DNA of 64,000 nucleotides from Talinum fruticosum (Eukaryota > Streptophyta > Magnoliopsida > Caryophyllales > Talinaceae). Positions 47,654-59,554 of this stretch are shown piece by piece. The position numbers and the translations under genes were made by a program. The stretch spans positions 4,527,001-4,591,000 of the forward strand of contig JAITYX010000007.1 of NCBI GenBank assembly GCA_021018815.1, read 5' to 3'. Under the pieces are notes generated by a model. That model was given only the letters and a program-made list of their open reading frames with translations. It was not told where the DNA came from and ran no database searches. Each line of letters opens with the position of its first letter. Positions within the stretch are counted from its first letter, which is position 1.

Positions 47654-48178
47654 TGCTGGGTATATGGAGTCTAATGTCGGTTTCGGACTCTGGAAATTAC
47701 ATTATGAGGTAAAGGATAGCGAGATACGACTCGGGGCAGTGACAACGGCATGTGGAGCGAAAGAATGAAGAACAGTCCAGCCAGCGAGTGGACACGGGTT
47801 GGTCTGTGTCCGATGACACGGCCCATGCCAGCAGCACGGGCAACCCTCGCTGCTGCGCACGGACCGACCAGTCGCTCAACACTTGGGTTGCTTGGTTTTA
47901 GGCATTTTTCTTCCGTTTTGCTTGCATTAATGCGTAATTGCTCGGTTTATGGCTATAAATCAATGTACAATCCTCCATTGTTAAGCATGTAACAAATTTG
48001 TAAGGTGTAAAATTAGGTTAAGTTTGAGTGAAAATTTCTTGTAAAGCTACCGAAAATTCTAGTGTATCGTTCGTGATTTTTCCCGATCTTGGATTTTTCC
48101 ATATTAAAATCTCTTGTCTCAATTTTATTATTCTTTTGTTCCTATTTTATTGTTTCGAGTGAGAGTCCGATCCTAACA
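47654..48178 (+). repeat. 3' LTR of copia element 2
   Basis: This 525-bp LTR aligns along its length with the 5' LTR, with scattered transitions. No clean polypurine tract lies directly before it; AAGGAGGTGAG occurs about 25-35 bp upstream. Confidence 0.9.
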
Positions 48179-48467
48179 TTTCTAACTTTGTAGCATAACC
48201 GGTAAAACATTTACTGAAATAACCCATGTTGTTTTGAATTAAACCCAATCCTTTCTAACTTCTATAGCTCCATTTTGAAGTCACCTGTAATGCCCATTAA
48301 TTTTCTCTCCGCTGCTACAGCCACATGCCAACCAGTCAACCACCATCGATATTCCTCCACTATCATCATATCACCCCATCAAATTGAATCTCCATCTATT
48401 TTATCCTACATTATTTAGTATAAATTTAATGACCATTTTATTATTGTATCTAGTTGAAAAAAACTTT

Positions 48468-48555
48468 TCTAAGTCTTCAACCACCATTTTAAAACATTTT
48501 TGTTCTATCATAATAATCTTTTAAACACATTATTTAACTTAATTGGATCCATTTA
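48468..48555 (+). repeat. Dispersed direct repeat, copy a (b at 49474-49560)
   Basis: A stretch of about 88 bp beginning CTTTTCTAAGTCTTCAACC and running through AACACATTATTTAA recurs about 1 kb downstream at 49474-49560 with a few mismatches. Neither copy is coding. Confidence 0.8.
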
Positions 48556-50645
48556 TATTATACTACTAACGATATGCAAGATCATATGGTCAGAAGCAAA
48601 CACAGATTAATAGTAAATTAAATTACTGTTGGAGAAGCCTCCAAAGTGATAACAGCCACCTTTCTGTCATCTTGGCCCCAGGGAATATGTTTTTACTTAC
48701 CAAACTAATTGAAATTGCTCATTAAACATAAAAGATTGGTTTCCCAAGTTCTTTTTTCTTTTTGTATTTTTTCTAATTAATTAAGAATGAAAATAAATCA
48801 ATTTTTGAACAATTAGATAAAATAAGTCATTCTTTTTTCTTGTATATGAACAATATGACTTTTTTAGGGGTATTTTTTTCAAATCACTATCAAGTTTGAC
48901 CACTTTAACTCATCGTAAAACTAATTTAGTAGACATAAATGGTGGTTCGTTGTATTTGTTGGACTTCTTTTGAAATATGGTAAATAGGTCAAACTTAATT
49001 ACGCACTTTTTGCTTCCTCTTGCAAAAGTTAAATCTATTAAACCGAATATACTCCCTCTTTCAGCCAAATTAAAAGAAGACACCACTAAATTTAGTAGAT
49101 TTGTTATTGAAATGTTTAAAAGCACCATCCTCGTTTGTTTCTCGATAAATCAAAAGTGTTCAAACTCAATAGTGATTTAATAAAAAAAAGTCCGTAAAGA
49201 TCATATTATCCATATTAAAGAAAAAAAGATTTAATTTCCTTCGATTACCCCAAAGATTGATTTGTCTTCATCAAATTTCTCATTAATTAATGAATCACAC
49301 CACAAGCTTTTATATTGTTGCCATGTCGTTGTCATGCGCCATAAACAGTTACATGAACAAAGCATTAATTACGCGGACAATTAATTAACTATATATCAAC
49401 ATTTCAATTTTCATCTTTATTCAATTGTATATTAGCCAATTTTTAAAGAGAATAACTGAAAGCTTAGATTGCTTTTCTAAGTCTTCAACCACCATTTTAA
49501 AACATTTTCTTTCTATCATAATAATTTTTTAAACACATTATTTAAATTAATTGAATCCAATGTTATACGCGTATTGCTTAGATTGCTTCTGATTAAAAAT
49601 ATAATCGAACGCAAACTATCTTTTACTAAGACCCAACTTGCCGAAAATCAGCTTCATCCACCAACAGAATTTTTAGGGTGTCAAGCCAGCTATTTTCTAC
49701 AATAATGTTATCTTATTATCGCTAATTTTAATCAGAATTTACCCTCCCTCGAAAATTATATCATGATCTCTTAATCATCAAGTTTGGTGAACGAGTAGAA
49801 TGTCACGCACATAAAAATCTTTTAAAATAATTGTCATGTAGGAGTCTACAGCTGTATTTTCTTTTTTAAAAAAATATTTCAAATAGCTTACTCGATACTT
49901 TAACCTCTAAATTATATCCCAAAAAAAAGAGAAAGAGTGTTATGGATTAGAATTAGAATCTATAAAAAAATAAATAAAAAAACAGAAAAAAGAACAAGAA
50001 GAAAAATTGTCTAAATTAATAAGCAGTAATATAAGAGTGAGACAACCAAAGGCAGCTGGAATAAATGTAACTAGAGATGAATATAAATTATTGATTAGAA
50101 TAAAAACAATCAAATTGAGGAGGTTTGCTTACAAAAATGAAAGAGACAGGGGGTTGTGGATGGATCAAAATCAAATGAAGTCAAACAATTTTTGTTTATT
50201 CTCAAATCATTGAATTAACGACCAGCCTTAACTCAACTCAATGGTTTTGCTTTAGGGATTCTGGACATGGTAATATGCATGTCCCCAACCTTGATTTCCA
50301 TCATAATATTTTTTGTTAGGCATCTGTTAAGTGTCTTATATTTCAATCTAAATTAATATACTATTATGTAATGATTTTAACTATTCATATTATTAATAGT
50401 TACAATTAATTATCAACTATAAAGTTTTAATATTTATTGGCTATATCGACAGAGATAAAATTATATCATTATTGGAGTTATAATATATGAAGACATATCA
50501 TACGGACAGTTTTATAATTGTAAAATTTTATAAATTAAAAGATGATATTATATTATTTATAAATTGTACAATCATTATGTTATTCAATTATTCACTTATT
50601 TTTTAATTTAATATATGATAATATAATTTTTAAATTAAGACAAGA
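48556..50645. other. Intergenic, no gene seen
   Basis: This is AT-rich sequence. Small frames at 48977-49180 and 50007-50213 have no recognisable motif. It contains copy b of the direct repeat at 49474-49560. Confidence 0.5.
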
Positions 50646-50649
50646 CATT

Positions 50650-51122
50650 TGGACTCTATTTAATTCTAAGAAAATTAGAAGGAAAGAAAAAAATGTGGAA
50701 AATGAATTTCTTTCCCTTGTTTGAATTGAAGAAAAAGGAGAGAAAAAAGTTTGATGGAAAAACTCATGGAAAATTTTATCCATTTGGTCAATGATACTTT
50801 CCTTCCAAAATTGAGAGGAAAATGGAAGAAAAAATTTACAAAGAGAGAGAAATGGAGAAAAAGAGAGAATTCTATTAAGAAAGCTCATTAAGAATTTTCT
50901 CTCTCCTCTCAATTAATTAATGTTATTAAGTATTTTATCTCTCCTCTCCATGACAATGTAATGATTGGTAAAAAGTTAAAAAATGATTATACTTTTTTCC
51001 CTCTATTTTTCTTTGAACCAAACACAAGAAAAAAATTAATTTTCCCTTAACTTTTTTCCTCATTACTTGTTTTCCATTTAAATTTTCTTTCCAACCTATT
51101 TTCTTCAAATCAAATAGAGCCT
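50650..51122. mobile_element. GGCTCCRTTTGATT-type MITE, second copy
   Basis: The left end reads GGACTCTATTTAATTCTAAG and the reverse complement of the right end AAGGCTCTATTTGATTTGAAG. The interior matches the opening of the MITE at 39149 (GTTTGATGGAAAAA). The 106-codon minus-strand frame across it is Phe/Ser-rich and not called as a gene. Confidence 0.65.
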
Positions 51123-51379
51123 TATAGTAAAATGTATTTTTCAGACTTATTTACTAATTTAGGTTAAAGCATGTTTTTAATTTAATAAATTTATAAATTT
51201 AGTTTTTTTATTTTTATTTTAGGTTTTAGGCTATTAGGTCCAGAAAATAGTTTTAATATTTTAGAAATTTAATTATTTATTTTGTATTTATTTAGTGCAT
51301 TTTATTATTTTTTTAACTTTTTGTTTAAGATTATGTTTTATTTTATTAATTGTAATTTTGTTTAATTTTTCTAAAAATT

Positions 51380-51380
51380 A

Positions 51381-51432
<52 letters not shown>
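51380..51432. repeat. (ATT)n microsatellite
   Basis: About seventeen uninterrupted trinucleotide units occur; this length is likely to be polymorphic. Confidence 0.92.
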
Positions 51433-52371
51433 TATTTTGGCATGGAGTAAAAAGGAGTCCATATATGAGTGGAAACCTATTTTTTTCAATGATAAATTAT
51501 TATTTTCTTATTGGTCGAAACTCCTAAATTAACTCCTAGACCGCGATGTCATCTTTTTGAAAAGATTGCTATTATATATAATATAGATAAATTAATTATA
51601 AATAATAAAATTAAAAAAATAATTAATTATAAAATTAAAATTAATAAATACCGTTTGCATAATAGGGGTATAATCGAGTACTTACCAACTTCCAAAGTAA
51701 CTATCCATGACCCCAACAACTAACTTTTTCCTGGTAATTTGATCCCAAAAAAGCACCTGGTAATATGTTATTTGGTGACCAAACTTTTCATTGACTTTGA
51801 ATTCTTTTTTTTTTAATTTTTAATAGAAGACTTTGAATTCTATTATCTACTTTTTAACATTATATTATTGACTAAACATTATATTGTTGACTTTGATTTT
51901 GAGGTTAAATTTTAGGACCTCACACATAAGCAGTCTTTTGCTTACAATTATTGAAAAAAAAGGTCAAAAATTTTAATTTCCAAAACACAGTACTCTGTTT
52001 TGTTGATTTCTAGGTTTGCAATGTTTTCATACAGCAAACATATCACAGGATAAGCGAAAAGAGAGAGAGAACATGCGCTCTATGTGGTGGTTTCACCCAA
52101 CTTGTTTACACACCAACGTTAGGGTGTATTTGGTTGGGATAAAAAAAATTTTGAAAATTTTTTATTTTGAATTCTAGATGTTTGGTATTAAAAATTTTGG
52201 AAGCAAAAATTTAGGGAAAATGGGTTTTCCAATAACTAAAAGAAAATATTTTTCAAAATTTTTGGACATATAATTTGTTTTTCTCTTGGAACTGCAAGCA
52301 AGGGAAAAAGAGTGTGATCGTCTGAATTTCAGTAGCAAACTCGAACATCATCGGTTTTGATCGAAACTTGA
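51433..52371. other. Intergenic, no gene seen
   Basis: The sequence is AT-rich. GGGTGTATTTGGTTGGGATA at about 52130 resembles a MITE end of the GTGTTTGG type, but no partner end was found. Confidence 0.45.
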
Positions 52372-53826
52372 CTTTCCAACAGTGGCGGATCCAGGATTTT
52401 AAGAGAGGGGGTCGGAAAAGACTGAATTGTACGGTACAATTTAAAAATTGGGGAGTTGTAGGATCTTTAGATACAAATGAAAGAAGTTGAAGACAACTAT
52501 TAGCGTAAGTCCCCTACGACACCCCTCCCCCAAAAAAACCACAAACTTTCATAGAGACATGCTTGGCAAGGCTTCAAGTTTGGGAAAGCAACAGTGTAAA
52601 TTAATGCCCAAAACCCCACACCATACTTTTCTCAAACAGTTAGCTAAACTAGTTAGGGTTTGATTTCGAAACAAATGGAGTAAAACATAATATAATCACC
52701 AATTTGTTTTTTAAAAGGCAATGAATACAACTATAAGGAAGCTATCACAAGACTAATTAGTAGCATCCGCAATTAGAGAAGCTCATTGAATAATGTATAT
52801 CACTCTTATAATTGGCATATCTTCTTCATTCAATGGTGAATTTTTGGATCTAGAACTTAAATGAATGGAGGATTCTTAGTTTATCTTTTGAAATATGTAA
52901 GCATTTTGATCTATAATAAGAACTAAAGCAAAAATTAAAATCACTCACAAGTCACAAATATAACTACAAAAAGCAAATTAAACAACAAAAGAAAAAAAAA
53001 CACAATAACTTCAACCTTCACACAACTTAATCCATTTTCATATATTCTAATTTCATAATCCACAATCCATAATAAAAAAATCAAGCCTAAAATAGTAAAA
53101 TTAATCTATAGAATGAAGTAATTATATGTTAAAATAACAAAAATTAAGCATAAAATCAAAGAAATTAAACCTAAAATCACATAAATTAAACCTTGAATTC
53201 AAATGAAATTGAAAAATTTTTAACTTAGTAAACTTACATATCTCGGGAAGAAAGGGGGAGAGGCCCTAAGTAGAAACCGGTGAATGAATGGGCTTGGCTA
53301 TGTCATTAGTGGTGGTGGCGGGAGGAAGGTGGCGCGGTGGGTGCTGATTGGGGGCAGCAGCCATTGGAAGGTTGTGGTAGTGCCTAGAGATAACTCACTC
53401 GCGTGCGTGAGAATGAGGGAGAGGGCGTGACTAGGAGCCGGTGAGGGATCAGGCTGGCCCGGCTGGGCGGCGTCGGTAGTGGCGGCGGGTGCTGCACCGG
53501 AGTGGGGGTGGCTGCCATTGGTCGTGGTAGTAGAGAAGTGTTCGCGTGGCGTGCGTGAGGGAGAGAGGAGTTTCGAAGCGGTGAAACTATGAAAAGGAAT
53601 AACAAAAAAAAACACAATAGAAAGAAGTCGAAAAGTTTTAAAATGGGAGAGTAAAGTCGCAGATGAAAGTTTCGAACCCCTAACCTTTCACAACCCCTAA
53701 AACCACTTACCACTGGGCTAAGAATTCACTTGATGAAAGAATTGTCTGTATAAAAATTTCTGTTTTTTAGAGAGGGGATCAATTGACCCCACTCGACCCC
53801 ACGTTGACTCCGCCAATGCTTTCCAA
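52372..53826. mobile_element. hAT element, non-autonomous, exact 8-bp TSD
   Basis: The element spans 52380-53818 and is flanked by CTTTCCAA on both sides (52372-52379 and 53819-53826). The ends are CAGTGGCGGAT and, reverse-complemented, CATTGGCGGAG, continuing into the GGGGTC motifs typical of this hAT group. There is no hAT dimerisation or DDE motif. At the right a GC-rich minus-strand region (53.29-53.71 kb) has overlapping frames of 105 and 109 codons. Near 53.66-53.73 kb TAGCCCAGTGG and GGGTTCGAAAC (minus strand) look like pol III A and B boxes, so a tRNA-like/SINE piece may be captured inside. The exact TSD suggests a younger insertion. Confidence 0.85.
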
Positions 53827-54378
53827 TGAGGAAAAAAAACAAAAAAAGCTCAAATTTCAATTTTGAACTCAAAATTTATTTATTTAGTAACATTTATCTC
53901 TATTATGATAATTCAACTAATATTTTTCGTCACTAAAATATTCAGTTGATATTTTTTATCACCACAAGTTTGCAATGGTTTGGATAGATATTGAGTATTT
54001 GACGGGAAAGAAAAAAATGCTCAAATTTGTAATTTAAGATTAAAAATCCTTCTTGTAATCCAACATTTAACACCATCTCAACAATTCACTAAACATAAAA
54101 CTCGGTTCACCGCTGCACTACCCTCGCGAAACCCTAGCCTTCTCTCTCTCGGCAGAACCCCGACGTTTCCCGTCGTGTGAGCCTCTTACCCTCCGGTCGG
54201 TAGGGCGTTTTGCATGGCCTCTCTGTAGGTCGTTGTTGGTGGCCTCTCGTAGGAAGAGCTTGGCAGCTTTGTTTGCCCTTGTTCTCGCTCGGTTCTTCAA
54301 TCACCGGAACTCCTCTGTTTTGGCTAGCAATCTCGCTCCCCTTCCCCCTTGAAACGAAGGTTAGTGATAAATTCAGCC

Positions 54379-55357
54379 ATGGAGGACACCCTGGAATTGA
54401 ATTTTAATCAAATGAGTCCGACAGAAGAGGAGGCTTATGTGGTCGACTTCGATGAAGAAACACTGCCGAAAAAATAGAGGAAATTGCCCTTACTCTTGTT
54501 GGCAAACCGATGACCGACGGAAATTTTAACTCTCGGGTGATGAAGAGTGTGCTAAAAAACATATGGAAACCCCGAAAGGATTGGTAATTCGTGAACTGGA
54601 CAATAATCTCTTTGTTTTCCAATTCTTCGCCAAAGCGAGATAGGAGCTTTGTGTTGAACGAAGGACCTTGGGCCTTTGACGGCAACTTGCTACTTCTCCG
54701 TGAATGGACATGACTCGAACAGCCATCGGAACTCACTTTTACGACAACTCCGTTTTGGGTAAAGGCGTATGATGTCCCCGGGCGCGACAAACAATGGCAT
54801 TCGCTGAATTCTTGGGTAATCAGGTAGGTACATTTGTTGCCTGTGAGGATGAGAATATGTTTGGAGCTGATAAATCCTTGTGCTTCCTAGTGGACATCAA
54901 CGTGACCAAACCTTTAGGACGAGGAGTTAATGTGAAAGTGCGAGACAAAACTTTATGGATCCGAATAAAGTACGTCAAACTCCCGGACTTTTGTTACAGT
55001 ACGTGGAAAATTAGGACACGTTACGAAAAATGTGATCCGAACACGGAAGACATCGAAGAATCTGAATTTTAGTATGGGGCATGGCTCAGTGCGTCACCAC
55101 TAAAGTCTAAAAGACGCAATGCCGATGTTGAAATTAATGGAGAGAGAAAGTTGTTTTTAGCATTACATAACAAGGGTGGAGTACTAGCTAAGAAGAAACT
55201 GCTATTTGAACCATCCAAGGCCACGAGGAGCAGTGAAAGGGATCAAGAATACATTAATGAAATAGTTCCGAGCCACATGATTATTGATGACACTATCCCT
55301 ATCGAACCTAGTAATGAAGCACTCAAGCGCAAACACAATGAGGGGAAAAAGCCGTAG
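54379..55357 (+). pseudogene. LINE ORF1 (DUF4283-type), frameshifted
   Basis: The ATG at 54379 starts MEDTLELNFNQMSPTEEEAYVVDF. Later frames give IEEIALTLVGKPMTDGNFNSRV, LVIRELDNNLFVFQFF and RSFVLNEGPWAFDGNLLLL. They continue with WVKAYDVPG, GRGVNVKVRDKTLWIRIKYVKLPDFCY, and a zinc-knuckle-like tail that has lost its cysteines. This is the DUF4283 / zf-CCHC_4 arrangement of plant LINE ORF1, an RNA-binding chaperone. Breaks include likely single-base losses beside A runs (54469-54474, 54786-54788) and beside GG (54585), a one-base gain near 54632, and a TGA near 54711. Confidence 0.85.
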
Positions 55358-55420
55358 GCACCGAGAAGGTCCGGGTGCTTGAGAGTGAGGCAAACTCAAA
55401 GGAGTACAACGCTAAAGCTA

Positions 55421-58400
55421 TGAGTGTCTTATGCCATAACTACCGGGGACTCGGTGAGCCCGAGGCGATTAAGAACTTTTGTAGCTTGCTACGAAGGCGC
55501 TCACCGAAATTGGTCTTCCTCTTTGAGACTAAGAGGAGGAATCAGGAGATGCTTAAAGTTCTTAGTCGGTTAAGAGATTATGAAGGTGTGTTCGAAGATT
55601 ACGTAGGGCGTGCGGGTGGACTAGCTATGTTGTGGCACAAGTCAATCAAAGTTACCTGGTTGTCTAAATCCCTACATCATATTGATGTACAAGTTGAAAA
55701 TTTCGGTGTCAACGATACACGGAGGTTTACGGGAATCTATAGGTGGTATGAAATGGGCCAAAAATTACGCACTTGTGATACGATACGTGACTTATCAACC
55801 CACTCATCACTGCCTTGGTTAATAGGAGGTGACCTCAATGAGATTTTTATAATTTTGAAAAACGAGGAGGGGCTATTCGGAATCGGAATGTCCTTGATGC
55901 TTTTGCGAGACTTTCCAAGAGTGTGGGCTATTTGACTTGGGGTATTCGGGTTATGACTACACTTGGGAGAATAGAAGAGAAGCTGGAGAAGTTGTGGAAG
56001 AACGACTGGATCGATTTTGCAAGTACTACGGAATGGTCCCTCTTATTTTATGACTCGAAGTCCCGCACATTGACGAGCGTCCGTCGCATCATTTACCTAT
56101 ACTACTCAAACTCCACAAGACTCCAATGAAGAGGCGGAAGGACCCAAACGCGTTCCGTTTTGAAAATATGTGGATACATGACCCCTCTTGCAAGGATACA
56201 ATCAAGTCGGCATGGAGTGAACAATTTCTTGAGGATGATTAGGCAAACCTCGATGGTAAAATTAGTGCTTGTCAACCGGCTCTGAAGTCGTGGAATATGC
56301 AAACTTTTGGACAGGTGCAGTCCAACATTAGAAGGCTAGAAGTGAAATTGAAACAGGAGAAGTCTCTCAATATTAGACGCAGTTTGCTCAAGGAGCTGGG
56401 GAATGGAGAAGAAAAGAGGAAATCATGTGGGCACAGCGAGCAAAGCGAACTTTTTGAAGTTCGGCGACTCGAACTCACGTTGGTTTCACGCCCAAGCATA
56501 AGCTGGGTGTGCAACGAATATTATTACACAATTGGAAAGAGCTGATGGATCTTTAGCCATGGAAAAGGAGGAGGTAGAGCACATGACAACTGAATTTTTT
56601 CCAACCTCTTCTCGTCCTCAGGTACCCGGGAGATGCACGAGGTCTTATCCTTTGTCCCGACCGAGTCGGTGAACCTATGAATGAAGTTACAGTGCATGCC
56701 GTATAACGAAGTTGAGATCTTTGAGGCTTTAAAAATGATGCACCCGATAAGGCCCCGGGTCGGGATGGCCTCAACCCCTCTTCTTTCAATAGTTACGGGA
56801 CGTGGTTGGTGCGGATGTTACCGAGTCATTCTAAATATTTTAAACAGATCAACTAGTGCTCGACAAGCTCAACCATACAAATATCGTCGTGATCCCTAAG
56901 GTACCTCACCCAACCAATCTTGTCAATTTTAGGCCCATCAGTTTGTGCAATGTCATTTATAAAATGGCTACTAAGGTGCTCACAAACAGATTGAAGAAAA
57001 TTCTCCCCCTCATTGTTTCGAAAACCAAAGCGCTTTTACCCCAGGAAGACCGATCACCGACAATATCTTGGTGTCATATGAAATGTTCCATTTCATGTAT
57101 AATCGATGTAGTACTAATGGGTCTATGGCCATCAAAGTGGATATGAGCAAAGCGTATGATAAAGTTGCATGGACATTCCTGCGAAATGTTATGTTAAAGC
57201 CGGGATTACAGTAGGCGCTGGGTTAACCTTGTCATGAACTGCGTTGAATCTGCTACTTTTTCCTTTATGATTAATGGATCGCCGAAAGGGATGGTTGTGC
57301 CTTCTAGAGGTCTCCATCAAGGAGACTCAATCTCTCCCTATTTATTTTTGTTTGTGATAGAAGGCTTAATGGTTTTATTAAGGAACGCAGAGAGCAGCGG
57401 GCTAATTTTTGGTCATTGTATATGTCCTACGACTCCTCGGTTTCACACCTCTTGTTCGCCGATGACTCTATATTCTTACGTGGGGCTACGCGTGATCAAG
57501 CTGAGGCGATTAAGAGCATTTTGGGTTCCTATGAGCGGGCCTCGGGTCAGGAAGTCAACTTTCATAAATCTAGTGTGGTCTTTGCGAAAGGTATCCCTAC
57601 ACATAGGAGGGCGGAGGATCGTCATGATACTCGATATTAGAGAAGTCCTCTCACATGACAAGTATTTGGGACTTCCTTCCTATGTCGGTCGGTCTAAGAA
57701 AAACCCTTCTTGTTCCTAAAGGATAAAATTACAAAGAGACTTTCGGGTTAGATGGAAAAACTAGTTTCTTGGGCGGGTCGGGAAGTGCTAATAAAGGTTG
57801 CTTGCCTAAGCTATCCCGACTTATCCTATGAGTGTGTTCAAGCTTCCTAAGGTACTAAATGCTTCTATTTAATCTATTATTAATTGATTTTGGTGGAGCA
57901 ATGATCCTTCAAGAAGGAAAATTCACTGGGTTAGTGGTTCCCGCTTGTGTGATAGCAAAGACGATGGTGGGTTGGGATTTCGTGACTTGAAGCTTTTAAT
58001 GAGGCCTTGCTCACTAAACAGGTTTGGAGACTTGTACAAAATGCAAATTCTTTGGTGGCTCGTATTCTTAAGGCCCGTTATTTCTCTAATCGTGATATTT
58101 TGGAGGCGCCTTTGGGAACCAAACCGAGCTTTACTTGGCGAAGTATTTGGGGGCGAAACGCTTTATCCGCTTAGGGTCCAAATGGATTATTGGCAACGGG
58201 GAGGCGGTTCATGCTTGGACCTCTAGGTGGCTGCCTAGACCATGGCTTTTCAAACCTATTAGAGCACCGGAAGGGGCAAATATGGACCTAAAGGTAGTAG
58301 ACCTTATTGATAGAGATCATGGGGTGTGGCTTAAGGAGCTCATCCGGGACATCTTTCTTGCTAATGATGCTTGAAATTATTCTGAAACCGCCCCTTTGCT

Positions 58401-59508
58401 TGTCGTGGCCTAATGACAAACTCATATGGCACTTTACCCCTAATGGAGAATTTTCTGTTAAATCGAGCATATTATATAGCAAGGGCAAACGTGAAGGAGC
58501 GAGGCTTCCTCTAGCGGAATGGGCAATCAACCCAATTGGAAGATGTTGTGGAAACTAGATGTCCCACCCCGCATCAAGCTCTTAGGGTGGAAATTAGGAG
58601 CTGGAGCTTTAGCAACAAAGAACAACCTGGCTAAGTGTATTCCATGTTTTGATATGAAATGTGATATTTGCGGTGCCATCGAGGAATCCGATGTCCTCTC
58701 TTTGTTCCTGTGCCCTCTCGCTCGGGAAATGCGGAATGGCAATGATTTTGAGGAAAACTTGTGGAACGGAAGGCACTCGTCGGCAATGGAAGCTCCGGTC
58801 TATGCTTTGGAAAAGTTGACTCGGAACGACTCGGTATCTTCCTTGTTGTCATGTGGGAATGTTGGAACTCACGGAACCGTTTTATGTTTGGCAGGAAGGA
58901 GGGTAACCGGTTAGGACTTGCAAGAAGAGCTGAGACATTTGTGCTTAGCTTTCGAACTATAAAGGAACCTGCGAGACTGGTAGAGCAAGAACCTAGGGGA
59001 TTTGTTGGTCTCCGCCGGCGCCGGGCTTCCTTAAAGTCAACTTCAACGCGGGAAGATCGGAGAGAATGGCGGAGGGTGGGGATTTGTGATCCGCGACAGC
59101 TCGGGCGAGGTAGTTCTGGCTGGAGTTCACCAAAACCCAGGGTTTTACGTAGCCGAATTGGAAGAGGCGAGGGCTTGCATCTTTGCACTCCGACATGCTG
59201 CAGCAAGGGGTTTCCAACGAGTCATTCTTGAAGGCGATTCCCAGCCGCTCATTTCGAAGATTAAGAAGAAAGACGTCCCCAACTCTCTTATTGGTTTTTT
59301 CATTTCTGAAATTCTTGCTTTAAGTTTATAGTTCGATTTTATTTCGTGGAATTTTGTTCGAAGGGGTTGTAATTCGGTTGCTCATGCAATCGCTCACTTC
59401 TACCCTATCGAGTTCGTCGAAAGGATATGGATGGAATGGGGGCCAAATCTTATTCATGATTTGGCAACGAACGACATGTGCCTATTTGTGGATGATCAAT
59501 TAATATAA
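55421..59508 (+). pseudogene. LINE ORF2 (EN-RT-zf-RVT-RNase H), frameshifted
   Basis: The apurinic-type endonuclease starts at MSVLCHNYRGLGEPEAI (55421) with LVFLFETK, GRAGGLAMLW and PWLIGGDLNEI. The RT begins near 56.7 kb and includes LVNFRPISLCNVIYKMATKVLTN (56907-56975). It continues with MAIKVDMSKAYDKVAW (catalytic Asp, 57125-57172), LHQGDSISPYLF, and the FADDS catalytic box (57452-57466). zf-RVT lies at 58519-58740 (WKLDVPPRIKLLGWKL, then CDICGAIEESDVLSLFLCPLA). RNase H spans 59080-59480 (AELEEARACIFALRHAA, EGDSQPLISKI, then RRGCNSVAHAIAH) and ends at TAA 59506-59508. In this family the protein nicks DNA and copies the element RNA into the site. At least a dozen frame changes separate these blocks. 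Confidence 0.9.
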
Positions 59509-59554
59509 CAACCCTACCCGTTGAAGATAAAAAAAAAAACAATTCACTAAACAT

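Larger units (their letters stand above)
45465..48178 (+). mobile_element. Truncated Ty1/copia element with both LTRs
   Basis: The LTRs are 45465-45958 and 47654-48178. They start TGTCGGATATACGGAG / TGCTGGGTATATGGAG and end CCGATCCTAACA. TTTCT flanks both ends (45460-45464 and 48179-48183). The primer binding site TGGTATCGGAGC is at 45961-45972. The 1.7-kb interior starts with a gag frame, MESGKVKIERFDGKDFTFYK, at 46001, followed by gag core ..RMRLLFDLKMYD..VEDHINECN. A protease-like SWIVDLGALFHSG lies near 46805; the family DSGA(S) motif is altered to DLGAL, so the catalytic triad is lost. A GAG-pre-integrase echo, SLWDDRLGMG, is at about 47199-47225. Integrase, RT and RNase H are absent. 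It is a non-autonomous or dead derivative of a different family from the element at 40.7 kb. Confidence 0.9.
54080..59554 (+). mobile_element. L1-type LINE, full-length with 17-bp TSD
   Basis: The element runs from 54097 to 59537 and ends in a short poly(A) (59529-59539). AACAATTCACTAAACAT flanks it exactly at 54080-54096 and 59538-59554. A 5' UTR of about 280 bp precedes ORF1, and ORF2 follows with endonuclease, RT, zf-RVT and RNase H. The full length and perfect TSD indicate an insertion that kept both ends. All frames are nevertheless interrupted, so it is not competent as read. Confidence 0.93.

Noticed and set aside
58631..59206. 191-codon minus-strand frame
   Set aside because: It is antisense to the LINE zf-RVT and RNase H regions, which explain the sequence.
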